A stretch of DNA of 17,166 nucleotides. It comes from an uncultured Eubacteriales bacterium. Lineage in GTDB: Bacteria; Bacillota; Clostridia; Oscillospirales; Oscillospiraceae. The DNA lies in the NCBI GenBank assembly GCA_900551995.1, contig URXW01000038.1, forward strand, positions 1 to 17,166, written 5' to 3'. A model generated the notes under the pieces. It saw nothing but the letters and a program-made list of their open reading frames with translations, made no database searches and was not told the origin of the DNA. This document shows positions 15,630 through 17,166 of this stretch, in pieces. The stretch's first letter is position 1. Each line of letters begins with the position of its first letter. A program made the translations under genes and the position numbers.

Positions 15630-17147
15630 ATGGCAGACGAGAACAATCGCAACGTGACCGAACAGCCCCAGCAGGACATGGGCGAGCTGTTACGCATCCG
15701 CCGCGACAAGCTGAAGGCTTTGCAGGAGGAGGGGCGCGACCCCTTCACCATTACCAAGTTTGATGTGACCCACCACACCCAGGACATCAAGGACAATTTC
15801 GACGCCATGGAGGGGCAGAGCGTCTCCGTGGCAGGCCGGCTCATGAGCAAGCGCGGCATGGGCAAGGTGTCCTTCTGCGATTTGCAGGACAAGACGGGAC
15901 GCATCCAGATCTACGCCCGCAAGGACGAGATGGACGAGGACAACTATAACCGCTTCAAGAAGTACGACATCGGCGACATCGTGGGCGTGCAGGGTGAGGT
16001 GTTCCGCACCCAGCGGGGCGAAATGTCCGTCCGCGCACGGGACATCACACTGCTGTCCAAGTCTCTGCGTCCCCTGCCGGAGAAGTTCCACGGGCTGACC
16101 GACAAGGAGATCCGCTACCGGCAGCGGTATGTGGATCTCATCATGAACCCGGAGAGCAAGCGGAATTTTGAGATCCGCAGCAGGTTCGTGGCGTATCTGC
16201 GCCGCTATCTGGATGCGCTGGGCTTCATGGAGGTGGAGACACCCGTTCTCAGTCCCATCGCCGGTGGTGCCAACGCCCGCCCGTTCATCACACACCACAA
16301 CGCGCAGGACATTGATATGTATATGCGTATCGCCACGGAGCTGCACCTGAAGCGGCTGATCGTGGGCGGCATGGAGCGTGTGTACGAGGTGGGGCGTATC
16401 TTCCGCAACGAGGGTATGGATACCAAGCACAACCCGGAGTTCACCACCTGCGAGCTGTACCAAGCGTTCACCAATCTGGACGGCATGATGGACATTCTGG
16501 AGGGCATCCTCTCCGGTGCCGCCAAGGAGATCCTGGGCACCTACCACGTCCAGTGGCTGGGGCACGAGATCGACCTGACCCCCAGCTGGCAGCGCGTGAC
16601 CATGGCGGACGCCGTGAAGAACGTCACCGGAGCCGACTTCATGGCGTGTGTCGGCGACGCCGACAAGGGCGTGGAGCTGGCAAAGAGCGTGGGCGTGGAC
16701 ATGGACGGCGTGCCGCACACGTGGGGCAACGCCCTGTACGAGACGTTCGACCAGAAGGTGGAGGAGACGCTGATCCAGCCTACCTTCATCACCATGTACC
16801 CGGTGGAGGTCAGTCCGCTGGCCAAGCGCAGCCCCGTGCAGCCCGCCCTCACCGAGCGGTACGAGATGTTCATCTGCGGCTGCGAGATGGGCAACGCCTT
16901 CAGCGAGCTGAACGACCCCATTGACCAGTACGAACGCTTCAAGGCGCAGGCGGAGAAGCGCGCCAACGGCGACGAAGAGGCGGACATGATGGACGAGGAC
17001 TTCGTCATGGCGTTGGAGTACGGTATGCCGCCCACCGGCGGTCTGGGCTTCGGCATCGACCGGTGCAGCATGATGCTGTGCGGCACGGATTCCATCCGCG
17101 ACGTGATCCTGTTCCCCACAATGAAGTCCTTACCGAACGACAAGTAA
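15630..17147 (+). CDS. lysS: Lysyl-tRNA synthetase, class II
   Basis: Charges tRNA-Lys with lysine in the cytoplasm. The protein is 505 residues, close to the usual 490-510. An N-terminal helical stretch and an OB-fold anticodon-binding domain (about 60-145; VSVAGRLMSKRGMGKVSFCDLQD) are followed by the class II catalytic core. Motif 1 lies around EVETPVLSPIAGGANARPF (201-219), motif 2 is FRNEGMDTKHNPEFTTCELY (258-277) and motif 3 is GGLGFGIDR (470-478). Motif 3 continues as CSMML, where LVMLL is more common. YRQRYVDLI and SPLAKR are further family markers. AAAGGAGG lies 6 bases before ATG. It lies downstream of greA without its own recognisable promoter. Nineteen bases follow the stop before the window ends, and no terminator is visible there. 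Confidence 0.98.
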   Translation: MADENNRNVTEQPQQDMGELLRIRRDKLKALQEEGRDPFTITKFDVTHHTQDIKDNFDAMEGQSVSVAGRLMSKRGMGKVSFCDLQDKTGRIQIYARKDEMDEDNYNRFKKYDIGDIVGVQGEVFRTQRGEMSVRARDITLLSKSLRPLPEKFHGLTDKEIRYRQRYVDLIMNPESKRNFEIRSRFVAYLRRYLDALGFMEVETPVLSPIAGGANARPFITHHNAQDIDMYMRIATELHLKRLIVGGMERVYEVGRIFRNEGMDTKHNPEFTTCELYQAFTNLDGMMDILEGILSGAAKEILGTYHVQWLGHEIDLTPSWQRVTMADAVKNVTGADFMACVGDADKGVELAKSVGVDMDGVPHTWGNALYETFDQKVEETLIQPTFITMYPVEVSPLAKRSPVQPALTERYEMFICGCEMGNAFSELNDPIDQYERFKAQAEKRANGDEEADMMDEDFVMALEYGMPPTGGLGFGIDRCSMMLCGTDSIRDVILFPTMKSLPNDK

Positions 17148-17166
17148 GAAAACCCCAGTATTTATG

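Overview
The window is a stretch of ordinary, densely packed bacterial chromosome. Gene order (rpoC, L7Ae-like gene, rpsL, rpsG, fusA, tuf), the long Firmicutes-type S12, sigma-A-type promoters, strong AGGAGG-type ribosome binding sites, a DUF4830 lipoprotein and the greA-lysS pair all point to a GC-rich member of the Clostridia, most likely the Oscillospiraceae / Flavonifractor-Oscillibacter group. That placement is inference from synteny and protein families; no rRNA gene is present to test it.

Region 1 (1-8674, plus strand) is the RNA polymerase / str operon. It holds the 3' nine-tenths of rpoC, a hairpin, an extended -10 promoter, an L7Ae/YbxF-like RNA-binding protein, rpsL (S12), rpsG (S7), fusA (EF-G), then tuf (EF-Tu) with its own promoter and a strong terminator.

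Region 2 (8675-10060) has a small minus-strand DUF4830 lipoprotein gene converging on tuf and divergent from rsuA, a 16S rRNA pseudouridine synthase.

Region 3 (10019-14334) is a cell-division / wall-remodelling cluster. A CdaR/PucR-type regulator has its own promoter and terminator. It is followed by ftsE-ftsX and a secreted coiled-coil M23 peptidase of the PcsB/CwlO type. FtsEX is the ATP-driven transmembrane switch and the M23 protein is the hydrolase it would activate outside the cell.

Region 4 (14335-17166) holds an unrecognised, very G-rich gene whose last codons contain a consensus sigma-A promoter for greA, then greA and lysS.

I found no mobile element, CRISPR array, tRNA, rRNA, phage gene or defence system, and no clear sign of an undescribed system. 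No gene-free stretch exceeds 300 bases; the longest is 11259-11511, containing a terminator and the ftsE promoter. The main points of interest are regulatory: hairpins or palindromes directly at several predicted transcription starts, a hairpin just before rpsG where S7 autoregulation would act, a long palindrome before the L7Ae promoter, the regulator next to ftsEX, and the G-rich orphan gene upstream of greA.
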